This document shows, piece after piece, positions 1 through 11,607 of a stretch of DNA of 64,000 bases. Under the pieces are notes generated by a model, which saw nothing but the letters and a program-made list of their open reading frames with translations, ran no database searches and had not been told where the DNA came from. The position numbers and the translations under genes are program-made. Source of the stretch: Glycine soja (taxonomy: Eukaryota; Streptophyta; Magnoliopsida; Fabales; Fabaceae). The stretch spans positions 3,672,718 to 3,736,717 of the forward strand of contig NC_041004.1 in the NCBI RefSeq assembly GCF_004193775.1, given 5' to 3'. Numbering within the stretch: the first letter of the stretch is position 1; each line of letters starts with the position of its first letter.

Positions 1-1
1 T

Positions 2-424
2 GAATTGTTCGTGTTTCTGAATCAACAATTCCTTGGAGCCCTTCAAGTTGAGTATCAAAACAAGACCAAATCGCCCTTCGAGACACACCCAATTCACATG
101 TGGACTTTCCTAACTTCCATATGCTTTTACAGTGTGATCCTTGCATTCAAAATCAACATTAAGGCTTGCAGTAATGACCACTTTGCTTTTATCCTCAAAC
201 ATGTTCTTCTTGTCTTGGGTTCACTTTCCTCAGCCTCCTTATTGTGTATCTTCCAACCAGGCCAGCATTTTTGGTTTCTCTATGTCATAGGGATATATAT
301 GCCACTAATGCTGGCTCATCACTTGCTCCAAAATCAAGTGTTGAAGGTTTTGGGAACTATAATGACTTCAGCTTCCCAACTTCGAGACTATCTAAATATG
401 TTTTGTGGATGCATAGGGCAGTGA
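2..424 (+). CDS. 3' part of a gene for a small multi-pass membrane protein (partial)
   Basis: The frame is open from the left edge of the window to a TGA at 422-424, so the gene continues to the left and its start is not visible. About 140 residues can be read. Three hydrophobic segments stand out: roughly residues 33-50 (around WTFLTSICFYSVILAF), 62-83 (around HVLLVLGSLSSASLLCIF) and 88-107 (around FWFLYVIGIYMPLMLAHHL). The tail is short and ends CGCIGQ. This topology suggests a membrane protein whose last exon is shown. I do not recognise a named family and assign no function. The insertion at 725 lies about 300 bp past the stop, so it may sit in the 3' UTR or just beyond it. Without the upstream exons it could also be a pseudogene. 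Confidence 0.5.
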   Translation, partial: ELFVFLNQQFLGALQVEYQNKTKSPFETHPIHMWTFLTSICFYSVILAFKINIKACSNDHFAFILKHVLLVLGSLSSASLLCIFQPGQHFWFLYVIGIYMPLMLAHHLLQNQVLKVLGTIMTSASQLRDYLNMFCGCIGQ

Positions 425-724
425 CGGTACTCGTACTTCCTCAATATTAGAAATGCTCTTTTTGATTGTTGATAAAAAATTTATTAGAATTTAAGAAGTT
501 ACATGTGGATGTAGCATGAGAAATTATTAGGTGGTTTTTTTTTTTAATTAGCATTATTAGGTAGTGTTGAGTCACACTACTTGATTCATGATATGGACCA
601 ATTTATATATGACATGTAATAAAATGTTATTAATTATTTTACATATAAAAACTTAATCATGTGTCACATACAAATTGATAGGAATCATGAATAGGTGATA
701 ACCCAAAATCACCTGTTAGTTTAT

Positions 725-1099
725 TGTTATGCGCTGGTCGTGGGGAAGGGAGAAAGGAGAGGGGGACTGAAGCTCTTAAGCTTGTGAAATCCTTGATTCG
801 AGGTCAAGGGCCTCCTCACTAAATTAATAGTTTCTGGAAATATCACTCTGCATTTTATTCATGTATCCTCAAGCTTTTATACAACATGTCTATAACAAGC
901 TAATGATGCTAACGGTCTTAACGGTTTTCTAACTGCCTAACTAACAGTTCAACAAACTCGTAACCGTGCATGCAAGCACGTGCTTATTCTTCATATGCAG
1001 TCTTCTAAGTATCGTGGTCGCGTGGTACTTCGTTTGGGCCGTTCATATGACGCAAGTGGTGAAGGTGCTTCGTCCCTGTGCGTGTTGCCGCTGCTAACA
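725..1099 (-). repeat. 3' LTR of the gypsy element
   Basis: 375 bp, TG...CA, about 98% identical to 5153-5527. The eight differences I count are all transitions. It follows the chromodomain coding end and the purine-rich tract on the minus strand. Confidence 0.95.
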
Positions 1100-4010
1100 C
1101 TATCCACCCCTGGGAAAACCACCTTGTCCTCAAGGTGGTGGGCGCTTCGAATATCGTCCCATTGTTCCCAAGTTGAATCTTCTGGAGGTACTCCCTGCCA
1201 TTGCACCAACACCCATCGTGTGGGAGGGTCTGTGGATGAATCTTCGCGAGAGTCCAGGATGGTAAGAGGTTCCAAGATGGGTCTGTTGTGTGACGCGTCG
1301 GGGGGAAGAAGGGCTTGTGGTAAATCCAAGGGGCCATGGTGTGGGCGAAGTTGGAGGAGGCTTACCATAGATCACCTCGTATGGAGTGAGCCCAGTACCG
1401 GCGTGTTGAGAGGTATTGTATGACCACTCTACGAGGGCGAGGAACTTGAACCAAGATGCAGGTTGGTGATGCACGAACGAACGCAAATATTGTTCCAGTG
1501 TTCGATTCATTACTTCTGTCTGACCATCCGTTTGAGGATGGTAGGCAGTACTCATTCTCAATGAGGTACCACTCATCTTAAAGAGCTCCTTCCAAAAATG
1601 AGCTGACGAAAATTGGGTCACGGTCAGAGATAATGCTTCGAGGGAATCCATGGAGTTTGCATATGGTATCCATGAACAAAGTGGCTACTCTGAAGGCTGT
1701 GAACTGCGTTGGAAGGGCACCGAAGTGGACGCCCTTGGAGAATCTATCGACCACGACCATGATCACCGTGAAGCCGTGGGAGTTGGGGAGGTGAGTTATG
1801 AAATCCATAGAAAGATCCTCCCAAACTCCGGCCGAGATGGGAATTGGTTGTAACAAGCCTGCGTTTTTACGCGTGATGTGTTTGATTTGTTGACACACTG
1901 CGCATTCACGAACAAATCGTTTGACGTCTGTGCGCATGTTGGGCCATTGGAAATTAGACTGGAGTCGGTGCAAGGTCTTCTTGACTCCGAAGTGACCACC
2001 CACAGGTGTTGCGTGATATTCATAGAGTAAGGAGGGAATAAACGGGTTTCGCGAGTCTAACCATATAGCCCCTTTGAAGATGATAAAATCATCTGAAATG
2101 GAGAATCCACGGTGAGCTGATGGTTGGGATTGAATGGCATCACGCTGCTTCTGGAATTCCAAGCTTGTGGTGAGGGTTGCTTTTAGTTGAGTGAGGAATT
2201 CTGGGTGAGGAATAGAGAGGATCAAATACTGTCCTGAGGATGGTTCATCTCGACGAGATAATGAATCCGCGACAATGTTAGAAGTACCCGCTTTATATTG
2301 GATATCATAGTCGTACCCAAGAAGCTTGGCTAAGTAAAATTGCTGCTCCGGCGTTTGAACCACCTGAGACATAAGTTCGCGAAGGCTCCGGTGATCGGTG
2401 AAGATGGTGAACCTATGGCCCAGTAAATACTGCCGCCACTTTCGAACCGCGACGACGATGGCATGTAATTCTCTCACGTACGCAGAAGCATGTTGGAGAC
2501 GTTGGCAGAAGGGCTTGCTAAAGTAGGCTATAGGGTGGCCATGTTGGTGAAGCATAACTCCCATAGCAACGTTTGATGCATCTGTTTCAACGACAAAGGG
2601 AAGAGTGAAGTCTGGTAGGGCTAATACCGGTGCAGCTGTCATAACCTTCTTCAAAGTATCGAAGGCGGTTTGAGATTCCGACGTCCAATGAAAGGAATTT
2701 TTACAAAGGAGTTTGGTCAACGGTGCAGCAAGAGCAACGTAGCATTTCACGAACTTCCTGTAGAAGCCTGTGAGGCCTAAGAATGCCCTAAGGTCTCTTG
2801 CAGATCGCGGGGTATGCTAATCCATGATAGCTTGGATTTTTGCTGGGTCAAGTTTGACACCATTGCCGGAGACAACGTGACCGAGGTAGTCCAGTTGGCG
2901 TTGGCCAAATGAGCATTTAGATTGCTTGAGGAAGTAACGAGCCTGCAATAGTGAGTTGAAGACACAGTCTAGGTGTTGAAGATGGTCATCGAGAATGGCG
3001 CTATATATCAAAATGTCTTCGAAGAAGACTGCGGCAAATTTCCTCAGAAAGGGGCTGAGTAGGGTATTCATGGCGGATTGAAAGGTAGATGGCGCGTTGC
3101 AAAGACCAAAGGGCATCACCCGATATTCATAGTGACCGCGGTGAGTCCTGAAGGCAGTTTTCTCGATGTCCTCTTCTGCCATGAGGTTTTGATGAAAGCC
3201 CTGCCATAGATCAAGCTTTGAGAACCATGAGGCATGCCCTAATTCGTCAAGTAACTCATCGATAGTTGGAAGGGGAAAGTGGTCACGAATCGTTATCGCG
3301 TTTAAGGCCCTATAATCAATACACATTCGGTAGGTACCATCTTTCTTCTTCATCAGAAGTACCGGAGAAGAAAATGGGTTGCGGCTTGGGCGTATGAGAC
3401 CTAAATCTAATAGTGCTGAGACTTGTCGCTCAATTTCCGTTTTCTGGAAATGAGGATACCTATATGGGCGCACGTTAATGGGGGTGGCCGTGGGAAGAAT
3501 GTTGATGTGATGATCGTGGTATCGGGATGGGGGAAGAGATGTAGGTTGCTGGAAGAGTGTCTGATATTTTTGTAAAATGGTGTTAATGGTGGGAATGGTA
3601 TGGGGAGTGTGTGGGGGTTGATCTGTTTGAGAAGTTGGCAGAAGGGCAAGGTGGAAAAGGCCCAAAGTGGAACTGGTAGACAACATTTGTCTAACCTGGG
3701 TGGTCGAGGCGAGGGGAGAGTCTGACTTGACATCAGCGTGAAGGGTGATAGGTGTGCCCTCGTGGGAAAATTGCATGGTGAAGGAAGTGCAGTTGGTGAT
3801 GATGGGACCCAAGGTGCGAAGCCATTCGACACCAAGTACTACCTCAGCTCCACTCACCGGAAGTACCCGCAAGGTGACTGTGAATTCGTGCTCCTGGACC
3901 ATAAGCATGGTATCAGCACACAACTGCCGACAATCCATCACTGATCCGTTCCCTACCATTACTCGCAGAGGCATCGTATCTTCCAGGGGGAGGTTCAAAA
4001 ATCTTGCAAG
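1087..4010 (-). pseudogene. pol part of the gypsy element: RT, RNase H, integrase, chromodomain (broken)
   Basis: Reverse transcriptase is clear from CIDYRALNAIT and the palm motif, which reads FFEDILIYS; the first catalytic Asp of the usual F-DD motif is Glu here. A TAG at 2817-2819 interrupts the RT-RNase H junction, after which the same frame continues with RNase H (VVETDASNVAMG), the integrase HHCC zinc domain (H near 2000, then CAVCQQIK) and the integrase core (MDFITHLP, SDRDPIF). A frameshift near 1600 moves the core into another frame (HPQTDGQTE). A second break near 1350 comes with loss of the region joining the core to the C-terminal module. The last recognisable part is a chromodomain (LVQWQGVPPEDSTWE, about 1150-1200). 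The E-for-D change plus these breaks make it inactive. Confidence 0.9.
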
Positions 4011-5132
4011 TCACGGTTGAATGAAATTATGTGTGCTCCCGCTGTCTATCAAGATGGTGACGCGTGTGTTATTAGTGGAGCCATAAAGACGAAAGGTGTC
4101 TGTGGTAGGAACTCTTGCCATAGCATGGAGGCTGATGTGAGGTTGAAGTGGGGTTGGGTCGAAATGTGGGTGGGGTTCAAGTGTGTCTGGTTGGGCCTCG
4201 TGAGGGGTAGTGGTGGTGTGTTCATCAAAGGATGATATTTCCGGGGAAGTCTCGCCAGAATCTGCTATAAGCAGTAGGATGCGTCCTTTGCACCTGTGTG
4301 ATGAGTTCCATTTCTCATCACAGTTATAACATAGAACCTTCTCGCGTCTGTAGGCCATGTCCTCTTGTGATCTTTGAATGAAATGGGTTTTAGGCTTAGT
4401 GTGGGGGTTACTGGTTGGGTAGGTTGAGGGTGGTTGAGATGGTGGGAATGAGGATGAAGGAGAGGGCCGGGAGTAATGTTTCTTGTGGTCGTTGATTTTG
4501 TCTTCCTGAAGATGAGCTAATGAGGTGGCTTGCGGTAGTGAGATAGGCTGGAAAGCTTGTACTTCGCGTCTGATCTCTGGACTTAACCTAGAGACAAAGC
4601 AACTAAGCAACACTGAAGGAGAAAGTCTGGTGATTCGATTGGCTAACCTCTCAAATTCATTGAGGTACTCCGTGACTGAACTTCTCTGAGTCAACTTGAA
4701 CAAGGTTCCTCGCGGGTCATCGTAGAACGACGGAGCGAATCGTGCTTCGATTGCCTGGAGTAGTGCCGGCCAAGAGGTGATGAATCCGTTCTGGAACATC
4801 CATTGGAACCAGCTGAGGGCTGGACCATCGAGGTAGAAGGAGGCTACTGTAATGTGTTCTTCCTCTGGGGTTCCTTGGTACTAAAAAAACTACGAGATTT
4901 TGAAGATCCAACCCAGTGGGTCGTGACCGTCAAACTTGGGAACATCGAGCTTGATGGGAGGTCTGGAGGAGAAAGAAGGATGAGTGGATGGTGGAGTGGG
5001 GTGGGAAAGGTGCGAGAGACGTTCGCACATGGCTTCAACTTTGTTGGCAAGGTCGGAATGTCTCTCAGAGAGGGCGATAATGGCCTCTTCTAGGCGGTCT
5101 GTGGTCGTCCGGCGAGTCCCGTGCTCCGCCAT
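4011..5132 (-). pseudogene. gag-protease part of the gypsy element (broken)
   Basis: The ATG at 5132 opens a Gag-like protein with an N-terminal helical stretch, a proline/serine linker and the start of the retrotransposon Gag fold (FDGHDPLGWIF). Two in-frame TAG stops near 4880-4892 interrupt it. The same frame resumes with the rest of the Gag domain (SRLSPEIRREVQAF), a basic linker and a zinc knuckle of the form CX2CX6HX2C (CYNCDEKWNSSHRC, near 4300). It then reaches the aspartic protease active site (DSGSTHNF), where a TGA at 4011-4013 ends the open frame. Protease sequence continues in frame past this stop, so Gag, protease and pol were probably one polyprotein. The stops look like ordinary C-to-T decay, not programmed readthrough. 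Confidence 0.88.
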
Positions 5133-5152
5133 GGGTGGCAGGTCGGATCAGT

Positions 5153-5527
5153 TGTTATGCGCTGGTCGTGGGGAAGGGAGAAAGGAGAGGGGGACTGAAG
5201 CTCTTAAGCTTGTGAAATCCTTGATTCGAGGTCAAGGGCCTCTTCACTAAACTAATAGTTTCTGGAAATATCACTCTACATTTTATTCATGTATCCTCAA
5301 GCTTTTATACAACATGTCTATAACAAGCTAATGATGCTAACGGTCTTAACGGTCTTCTAACTGCCTAACTAACAGTTCAACGAACTCGTAACTGTGCATG
5401 CAAGCACGTGCTTATTCTTCATATGCAGTCTTCTAAGTATCGTGGTCGCGTGGTACTTCGTTTGGGCCGTTCATATGACGCAGGTGGTGAAGGTGCTTCG
5501 TCCCTGTGCGTGTTGCTGCTGCTAACA
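5153..5527 (-). repeat. 5' LTR of the gypsy element
   Basis: 375 bp, TG...CA, partner of 725-1099. On the minus strand it precedes the Gag ATG (5132) by only 20 bases, so there is almost no untranslated leader and no recognisable tRNA primer-binding site beginning TGG. Confidence 0.95.
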
Positions 5528-5532
5528 TTTAT

Positions 5533-7189
5533 CCTGATTGATGTCTTTGACACAAAATATAACCATTGTAGTAAAAAAGAACCAAGTGTTAAAGAAGTAT
5601 TTGCCAAGGGTGTGTTTAAATTACGATTGGATATTTCGAAGCAACAAACAGAGGAAAACTCTTTTGTTGGATGGGAGAAAAGGCAACTTACATTCTTTGA
5701 ATATCATGTTAATTATATTAGTATATAGTATTTATTGACTTTATCAATTAATTAAAGAATTTGACTGATTGTACTCTTTCAATTATATTTTTTGTAATAT
5801 TTAAGATTCTAATTAAGAATTTATTTAAAGAAATCAAATCAAGTATTACTTGAATCAATTACTTGTTAGTTTACTTAATTAATTTATGTGTGCATGTATG
5901 CTCTCAATGAAATACGGTTTCGACGTGGTTATGAGCTATTGGCTCCATCAGGTATAAGTGAGAAGTGACAACTGCCTTCAAGATTTTGTTCGTAATACTA
6001 TATTATTGCTCTATCACCTATATATGTTCGTCCTCTTTTGGGTCAAATATTAAAATAATGATATTAAGGGATTCAAAAAAGGAGTATGACACATTGGCTC
6101 CCACCAATTTGTATAGCCACAGCACACTATTTGTCCAATAAAAGTATATATATGCGGGATATGTAACTAATATTTGACGAGAATACAAAGCTACGCTAAT
6201 CCATATATGATGAGATCATTATAAGTTATAATCTAGCAGTAGTGCTTGACATAATCAAATGGACTAATGCATCATTTCCTAAAAGCAAATGAACTAACTG
6301 AAAATTATGACTTCAGATATTATTTTAATCAAATCTAGCAACACTATATGCCATCAAAAGGCTTACTCCTAAATCGAATTCTATTATATATAAACAAATC
6401 AAAGAGAGCATGTGACCGCATAAAATTGTTTTAATTCTTTATATTTAAAAAGAGACCTCAGTGTGACTACAGATAATGGGTTGAAAAATTTGAAGGAAAA
6501 ATTGAACTAAAAACGAGCCATACATAAAGTTTGGACCAAATCACTTACCCAAACCTGTAGGTTAAAAGCAAGTAAACAAAATAATCAGTTTCATTAATTA
6601 CAGCAGAAAACACAAAGTTGATCATTGGGCTGGGATTGCCAACAATGTTCTTTTGGACAAAATTAATGATAGGGATTCAGTCTATTATTATCACCAGCTA
6701 AGAAAATGCCAACACTTTCAATTTCAAACAAGTAGGATTTCTCCATATATTTTTGCAACCGATTATGGAACCAAGTTTAACTAGACCTGGTTAAATATGT
6801 GCTAGAACTATTAAGGTCCTATTCAACTCATCCTCTTTCGAAATATTTAAAGAAATATAGGGTGGGAAGGTCAGAATTTTTTCTTTTTTATAGCTAGTAA
6901 GGTCTGAAATTTTTGCAACATATTTTTTGCCCCATTATTAATGAAGTTGTCTCCAACTATATGCGTGTTTGATTTGTTACTGAATCTATGAAAAAATGAT
7001 TGGCATCTGGGAAAGGAAAATTTCTGTCATTAGGTGGAAGAATTTGTTCTTATAAATGTTGTCCTCTCAAGTTTACCATTAAACTTGTCATTTTTCAAAT
7101 TAAGCCCCAAAGAAAGTTATAAATACTTTGATATAGGAATCCAAAGATATCCTTCTTAAGTTCTTATGGTCTGTTGGCAAAGATGCAAA
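5533..7189. other. non-coding AT-rich interval
   Basis: Past the gypsy insertion the host sequence carries a 65-codon open stretch to 5728 (ending VNYISI), which is uncomposed and unrecognised. The rest has no sustained ORF, tRNA or clear terminal repeats. I see nothing else to annotate. Confidence 0.5.
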
Positions 7190-8420
7190 ATAGATCGCTT
7201 GGGTGGGGTTGGCTATTAAAAATATAGAGCTTTTTAATTTAAGTCTTCTTGCAAAGTGCAAGTGGTGATTCCTAGTTGATAGACAAGTTGTATGGTATAA
7301 ATTGCTGCAACATAAATATGGCTCTTTTGATCTAATGACTTTTATTGGAAGAAGGGATTGGAATTCATGTATCAGCTTGACTCATGCATGGTACGGTAAT
7401 GTTAATATCAAGGATTATTTAGGTTCTATCAGCTTTCCTTAGATAATTAAAAATGCTATGATAGCACATATGATGGAGTGGTGAAATGAAAGTTTGGACT
7501 TGGAGGAGGAGATTGTACGTGTGGGAAGAGGAACTCTTAATTAAGTCTTAACTTATAAACTGTCCAATTTGTAATGGTTTTCTTCAACTTAAAAGAAGTG
7601 GAGCTGGATTAGTGGATTTGGAAGGAAGACAACTCTCTATTTTTCTGTTAAGTCAGCTTATTCCTTCTTGCAGAATCAGGTAGATCTTGGAGACATATAC
7701 TCATAGTCTAAGCACAACATAGTCTTCACACATATTTGGAAATGTTCCCTGCCTTTGAAGGTTTTGAGTAGGTAAAATGAGCTACAAGGGATTTCTTGCG
7801 TATTTACTACATGTGATGAAAACTGATCATTTGTTTTTTCATGTCCTTTGTCTTATTAGCTTTGGTGTGCTGTCTACTCATGGCTTAGATTCTCAATAGT
7901 TCTGGCACGCTGTAACTTGGTCAATTTGAAACCAAATTTTATTCCAAAGGGGATGTTTTGATTTGGTTGGTAAACTGGATCTTAAAAAAGTGACATCATG
8001 GTCTTGGTTTTTTGGCCAAACCACAAGGACATCACTACACTTTTTCAGATTGGTGTATATGTCCACTTGAATGTTTTAAAAGCTTATCTTGATGCACAAG
8101 GGTGTGGAATTAAAGTATTTTTAGGAAAGACTTGTGCACCGGAAGCAGCTGGTATCTCATTACACTAGCTTGCTTGGGGCTTATGTCATGCACTCATGCT
8201 ATATGTACGGTGGTTAAGCATATATTGTATTGTGCATATTAAAGTAATTTTGTTATTTTACCACTAGTTTCTATGTCTGATTCTGTGAAAATTTTGAATA
8301 GCTCTAATAATGAGAATTGGAAGGAACCTCTAGGTTTGTACTTAGCCATTGTCAATATCAAATTAGCTTTGTGGGAAGAAGAGACCCTAGCTTATACAAC
8401 TGAGATTATTGTTGCTCTTC
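7190..8420 (+). mobile_element. decayed LINE (non-LTR retrotransposon) 3' coding remnant
   Basis: Conceptual translation through many stops gives a series of phrases in the order typical of the C-terminal half of a plant LINE ORF2. First comes a LLAKCKW/WYKLLQHKYG-like stretch (about 7240-7320). Then there is HAWYG with a W-rich loop, WSWI followed by SVKSAYSFLQNQ (about 7600-7680), and IWKCSLPLKVL (about 7735-7765). This corresponds to the reverse-transcriptase thumb/zinc-binding tail seen after plant LINE RT domains. No uninterrupted ORF, poly-A tail or target duplication could be delimited, so the boundaries are approximate. This is an old copy with no likely function. Confidence 0.55.
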
Positions 8421-9119
8421 ATTAGAGAAGGGGGCAGTGTCATTAAATCCAACTCAGATTGGCTGGTCTGACTGAAAACCGGATCTATAACTGGTTCGAG
8501 TTACTTTTAAGATCAGATATGTAGTGGACTTGATATTGTCCTCATTAAACTAGTAAAGGAATGGGTTAAACTATTATAAACTACATGGCAAAGAAATCCG
8601 AACTTGTGGGTACCCACTTGAACTCGTCCTGACTTTGACGGAAAATAATCACTTTTATTGAATTTGGATATGAGTATGGATGAGTAGTACATGATTCTTT
8701 TAAAATAGGATGGGTATATAACTAGGGCCGGTCCTGACACTTTTCATGAATGGGTGGATAAATCGGTTAACTGATTTATTCGTTCTCTATTACTGATTTC
8801 ATTGGTGTAAAAGGAACATGACAGTAAATACTCCAAATATTTTTCATTGTATATGTTTATTCCCGGAATGATGAGGGTAGGAGACAATTTTTGGAATGTG
8901 TTTTATTGGAAACTTTAATAGTACTGCCAGATGAATGGAAGGAAAGAGAGGTTCAGAGGAAATAGGGAGAATAAGAGAAATGGTAGAATTTAAAACATTT
9001 GAAGAAATCTCAATTGCTTCAATAATAACATACTCCCCATACTAGCAGTAAAGTTAGGAAAAGCTGTTAACTTTTTATATACACACATTTTTGGCATACA
9101 AAAGTTTGCTAAATTTCTA
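8421..9119. other. non-coding interval downstream of the pseudokinase gene
   Basis: No ORF, repeat or RNA gene is supported. The part next to 9120 is presumably the 3' UTR and terminator region of the minus-strand pseudokinase gene, but no single poly-A signal can be chosen. Confidence 0.4.
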
Positions 9120-11607
9120 TCAGGATGAAATGAGTTGCTTTTCCCTTTTGGTTGCTCTAGCATCAGCCATACGTTGTAACACCAAAAGATTATCTAGCCT
9201 GTGCAAGACATCCCTCATTGTTGGACGGTTTGCTGGAAAAAATTCTATGCATTGCAATGCCAATAAAGTTATTGAAACACCATCTTCAGCACAGTAACAC
9301 CAATCTTCCTGCAAAGTTTCATGGACAAGAGAACAATTTGGCTTGTATTCTTTCTTGGCCCAAATATGAACCACACCGTCCAAGTTTATGCTTGCATGTT
9401 CTCTCTTCCCAATGACTGAAACTCTTTTGGTTATTAGTTCAAGCAAAACAATGCCAAATGAGAACACTTCACAGCTTCTATCCCATTCACCACCTGCCAT
9501 TGAGTGAAAAGAGGATTGTGTGATGTGCATTACTGTATTAATTATAAATATAAGCTTAGGCTTCAATCTTTTACATCATAGAACGGATGAATGGTTTTTT
9601 TTATTTTTTACCCAAACAATTAGAATCTTTAGAGAACATCAAAGATTTTTCAAAAGGCAGGACTAGAAATATTGGTTTAAGCACTAATGCAGCACATATG
9701 CAGACACAGAAAGTCTTTTTGCTTTAATAATAGAAACTACAAAACTTAGAGACAGTTATTTAGTGCTCTTCTGGTACACCAAAAATATCCTATATTGCAT
9801 AACATTGGAGAATTGGAGATGAAGGATAGTTTATGAACAATTTTGTTTCTTAACCCACTGAAATGATTTTTAAAGACAAAACCTTGAGGCTCATACGAGC
9901 ATCAAAATGGACAATATATTGGATGCAGTAATTCTAACAATGAAGCAAAATTGAGGTGAAAACATTAGCAGGATCCCACATGAGCATCAAAATTTGGACA
10001 ATAACTCGAATACAATGATCTTAACAATGCAGATGACTCGAGATCATAATATTAGCGCGAGAAGAAAGGCCTAGGTCACACACGTGGCCTGCAAGGTACT
10101 ACAAAAAATGTTCCACACTTTATCCAATGAAGTGTATTTTAAAGACAGAACCGTGAGGCTCATACAAGAGACAATACAGGTAATATCCCAGATGTAGTGA
10201 GCTTAATAATGGACGTAAGAACAAGGTGTTTTCAATATTATTCTCCCACTGAAATTAGAGTTTCACCTTACTAATTAGCACCAATCTTTACTGAAGTAAA
10301 ACTCTAATCTCTATTGAAGAACAGTACTGAATATAACTAAAATATTATACCTAAAGTTTATCCTAATAAATTAATACTAACATAATTTAGAGTATTATAG
10401 TAGGAAAACAAATTGAAAGAAAGCATTTTCGACGCAGATAAAAAAAATTAATACCCCTTAGAGAAAAATAAGGATTGATGTAGCTAGTTGACATTGTTAG
10501 TTGTTCCCTTAGCATTGTCACTTCACTAAGCAACACCAAATCAATAAAATTTGGCTTGTAATCCTGCGCCAGAAATGAGTGTTCATGTTGAGTGACAAAA
10601 CAGAGAAAGTGCAAATGAAAAAGGAAACATCAATACATAAAATTTTCAGAAGCTGAGAAGAGGATTATTGTCATAATAATGTGCTAACCTTGTCGAGAAG
10701 AATATGAGATGCACTGATATTCAACACCATATTTTGCTTTTCCTGGTCATGAATGAATTTCAGGAGCTTTGCAAGTTCATGAATTACATTTATTCTCTGA
10801 AGCCAATTCAGGTTATCTGCCTCAGCAAAGAAATCACATCAGAAAACCAAAGTAAATCATTTATCTTTGATTCCTATTATATCTCAAGAATTCAAGGACC
10901 AAAAATAATTATTGAAATGACCCCACAACTTGGTTGATGATAAATTCTCAGGTACTAACATAGATTAAGGATTAGTACCCATACATATCATTCAACAACA
11001 ATGAAAGGACAACAAAACGTTAGAGATTCTTTCATTTCTTCTCCAATTAAAACGAGTTTTGAATTTTTCCCTTAACCGTTGACATTTGAAGGTGATAAAC
11101 ATCAAAGCTTGTAATGAAGTAATTAATAGTTTAATACCTTTCATTATTACGTTATCCAAAGTATCAAGTGGATTGAGATCATAAACAAGTCCCTTTGCAT
11201 CTCTCTCCCAAGTATAACCAATCAACTTCACCAAATTGGGGTAACCTCTTAATGTTGGATTAGTCCAAAATTTTACTTCCTCCTGCAAAACAGAATCATT
11301 GAGCTTCCAAAATCCGTGACAGATAAAATTAAATTTGGAAAAAATATAAGAAAAAAGGTTATACAAAAGTGCAAGAGATGGGGAGGGAACTTGCTTTGAT
11401 AATCAAATTCTCATCATCATATTTGGAACTTAACTGTTCCATTCTTTCACCATCCCATATCTTCACTACTACATGTTGACCTTCAAGGATGCCTCTATAC
11501 AATCTACCAAACTTTGTCAAGCCAATGAGATTGCTCTGACTGAAATTGTTGGTACATGCTTCCAAATTCTGAGATGAAAACTCAACAAGGTTTGTTGTTG
11601 GGTCCAT
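9120..11607 (-). CDS. receptor-like cytoplasmic pseudokinase, five exons, intact
   Basis: Exons on the minus strand: 11395-11607, 11138-11282, 10689-10816, 10455-10563, 9120-9493. They join in phase into a 322-residue protein with no internal stop. Introns 2-4 are GT-AG; intron 1 has a GC donor (AAA|GCAAGT) and an AG acceptor. The product begins MDPTTNLVEFSSQNLEACTN, where the residues before the kinase fold match receptor-like cytoplasmic kinases (LEACTNNFS). The glycine loop is degenerate (GLTKFG), the beta-3 lysine is present (VVVKIW), the HRD catalytic loop is replaced by VLNISASHILLD and DFG by DLV. The C-lobe (EVFSFGIVLLELIT, RPTMRDVL) is well kept. No signal peptide or transmembrane segment is seen, so a cytosolic or membrane-tethered adaptor is expected. 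Phosphotransfer is unlikely; a scaffold or decoy role, as in known plant immune pseudokinases, is inference. Confidence 0.85.

Larger units (their letters stand above)
725..5527 (-). mobile_element. Ty3/gypsy LTR retrotransposon (chromovirus, Reina-like), full length but degenerate
   Basis: Two 375-bp direct repeats that start TG and end CA bound the element, and the flanking 5-bp sequence TTTAT is present at 720-724 and 5528-5532, so this is a complete insertion. Read on the minus strand the order is LTR, Gag, zinc knuckle, protease, reverse transcriptase, RNase H, integrase, chromodomain, LTR, the Ty3/gypsy order. The C-terminal chromodomain, short LTRs and total length of only 4.8 kb suggest the Reina clade (inference). 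A purine-rich tract, AGGGGTGGATAG, lies immediately upstream of the downstream LTR (around 1100-1111, minus-strand reading). Coding is broken by at least four in-frame stops, two frameshifts and a deletion, so it is not autonomous now. The LTRs differ at 8 of 375 sites by hand count. Confidence 0.96.

Noticed and set aside
4011..4013. Programmed stop-codon readthrough between Gag-protease and RT
   Set aside because: The TGA falls inside the protease domain rather than between Gag and pol, and other decay stops are present; a plain nonsense change is simpler.
5528..5728. 65-codon plus-strand ORF right of the gypsy element (ends VNYISI)
   Set aside because: No recognisable family and no splice context. 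It could be an exon of the left-edge gene but nothing ties it to 2-424.
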